Source: an uncultured Collinsella sp. (lineage in GTDB: Bacteria; Actinomycetota; Coriobacteriia; Coriobacteriales; Coriobacteriaceae). From it: a DNA stretch of 6,864 bases. The stretch's first letter is position 1. Every line of letters begins with the position of its first letter. The DNA lies in contig CAUBGU010000073.1 in assembly GCA_958435545.1 (NCBI GenBank), positions 1 through 6,864 of the forward strand. The letters are read 5' to 3'. The notes below the pieces were generated by a model that did no database searches, had not been told where the DNA came from, and was given only the letters and a program-made list of their open reading frames with translations. Shown piece after piece: positions 6,378 to 6,864 of the stretch. Both the position numbers and the translations under genes were made by a program.

Positions 6378-6426
6378 GGCAAGATAAAAAAGTTGGTCGA
6401 TTTTCGGCGAATGGTTACATGCCATG

Positions 6427-6460
6427 AAAAAGCCCCGACCTCACAACGTGAGATCGGGGC
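6427..6460 (-). terminator. Rho-independent terminator downstream of galE
   Basis: Plus-strand arms at 6432-6444 and 6448-6460 form a 13-position stem with a 3-base loop. The single mismatch on the plus strand (6439/6453) becomes a G-U wobble in the minus-strand RNA. On the minus strand GGGGC is followed by five T (6431 to 6427). It begins about 20 bases after the galE stop codon and separates galE from malQ. Confidence 0.93.
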
Positions 6461-6481
6461 AGGAGCGGTATGTAGGTTTTG

Positions 6482-6864
6482 CTACTCGGCGTCGGCGAAG
6501 CCGTTGGGGTTATGGCTCTGCCAATTCCAGCTGTCGCGGCACATGTCCGCGATGTCGTACTGGGCCTTCCAGCCCATCATGCGTTCGGCCTTGGAGGCAT
6601 CGCACCAGTTGGCGGCGATATCGCCGGCACGGCGCTCGCGAATCACGTAGGGCAGCTCCTTGCCGCAGGCCTTGGAGAAGGCGGCGACGACCTCGAGTAC
6701 CGAGGTGCCGGTGCCGGTGCCCAAGTTAAAGATCTCGACGCCGGTCTTGCCGTTCATCCAGTTGAGGGCGGCCACGTGACCAGATGCCAGATCGCACACG
6801 TGGATGTAATCGCGCACGCCGGTGCCGTCGGGGGTGGGGTAGTCGTTGCCAAAGACCTGAACGG
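6482..6864 (-). CDS. galE: UDP-glucose 4-epimerase, C-terminal part (start outside window)
   Basis: GalE is an NAD-dependent short-chain dehydrogenase/reductase family enzyme that interconverts UDP-glucose and UDP-galactose in the Leloir pathway and supplies UDP-galactose for cell-surface glycans. The minus-strand frame is open to the right edge, and 126 C-terminal residues are visible out of about 330-340. The first visible residues, VQVFGNDYPTPDGTGVRDYI, are the conserved substrate-binding region of GalE. After it come HVCDLASGH, FNLGTGTGTSVLEVV, the RRAGDIA segment, and the C-terminal DSWNWQSHNPNGF. The Val codon GTG at 6817 is internal and not a start. The stop is TAG at 6482-6484, followed by a strong terminator. 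The NAD-binding and catalytic Tyr-x-x-x-Lys parts are outside the window. Nothing visible suggests decay. Confidence 0.95.
   Translation of the reverse strand, partial: VQVFGNDYPTPDGTGVRDYIHVCDLASGHVAALNWMNGKTGVEIFNLGTGTGTSVLEVVAAFSKACGKELPYVIRERRAGDIAANWCDASKAERMMGWKAQYDIADMCRDSWNWQSHNPNGFADAE

Overview
The window looks like a chromosomal piece of a high-GC Gram-positive gut bacterium. Codon use is strongly GC-rich, and the genes resemble those of Coriobacteriia, most likely Collinsella or a relative. That assignment is an inference from overall resemblance and was not checked against a database.

Layout. (1) Positions 1-1903, plus strand: the end of a sugar ABC transporter operon, made up of a MalG-type permease cut by the left edge and a MalK/UgpC/MsmK-type ATPase, closed by a strong intrinsic terminator near 1972-2015. 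(2) Positions 1904-2360: a gene-free stretch between convergent transcription units. It holds three tandem 57-bp stem-loop units with a period of 80-81 bp, built from six copies of one 15-bp motif, and is bounded on the far side by the minus-strand glgP terminator. (3) Positions 2361-6262, minus strand: malQ (4-alpha-glucanotransferase) followed by glgP (alpha-glucan phosphorylase). They probably form one operon driven by a promoter near 6348-6377, with a palindromic operator candidate lying over the promoter spacer. (4) Positions 6427-6864, minus strand: the C-terminal third of galE (UDP-glucose 4-epimerase), cut by the right edge, with its own terminator.

How the parts fit. The transporter probably imports maltose or maltodextrins. 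MalQ rearranges short dextrins into longer chains plus glucose, and GlgP phosphorolyses the chains to glucose-1-phosphate. GalE interconverts UDP-glucose and UDP-galactose, so the window is about alpha-glucan and hexose metabolism. The genes are ordinary members of known families. The least explained item is the tandem stem-loop array at 2043-2260, followed by a lysine-rich insertion of about 28 residues near the N-terminus of the ATPase.
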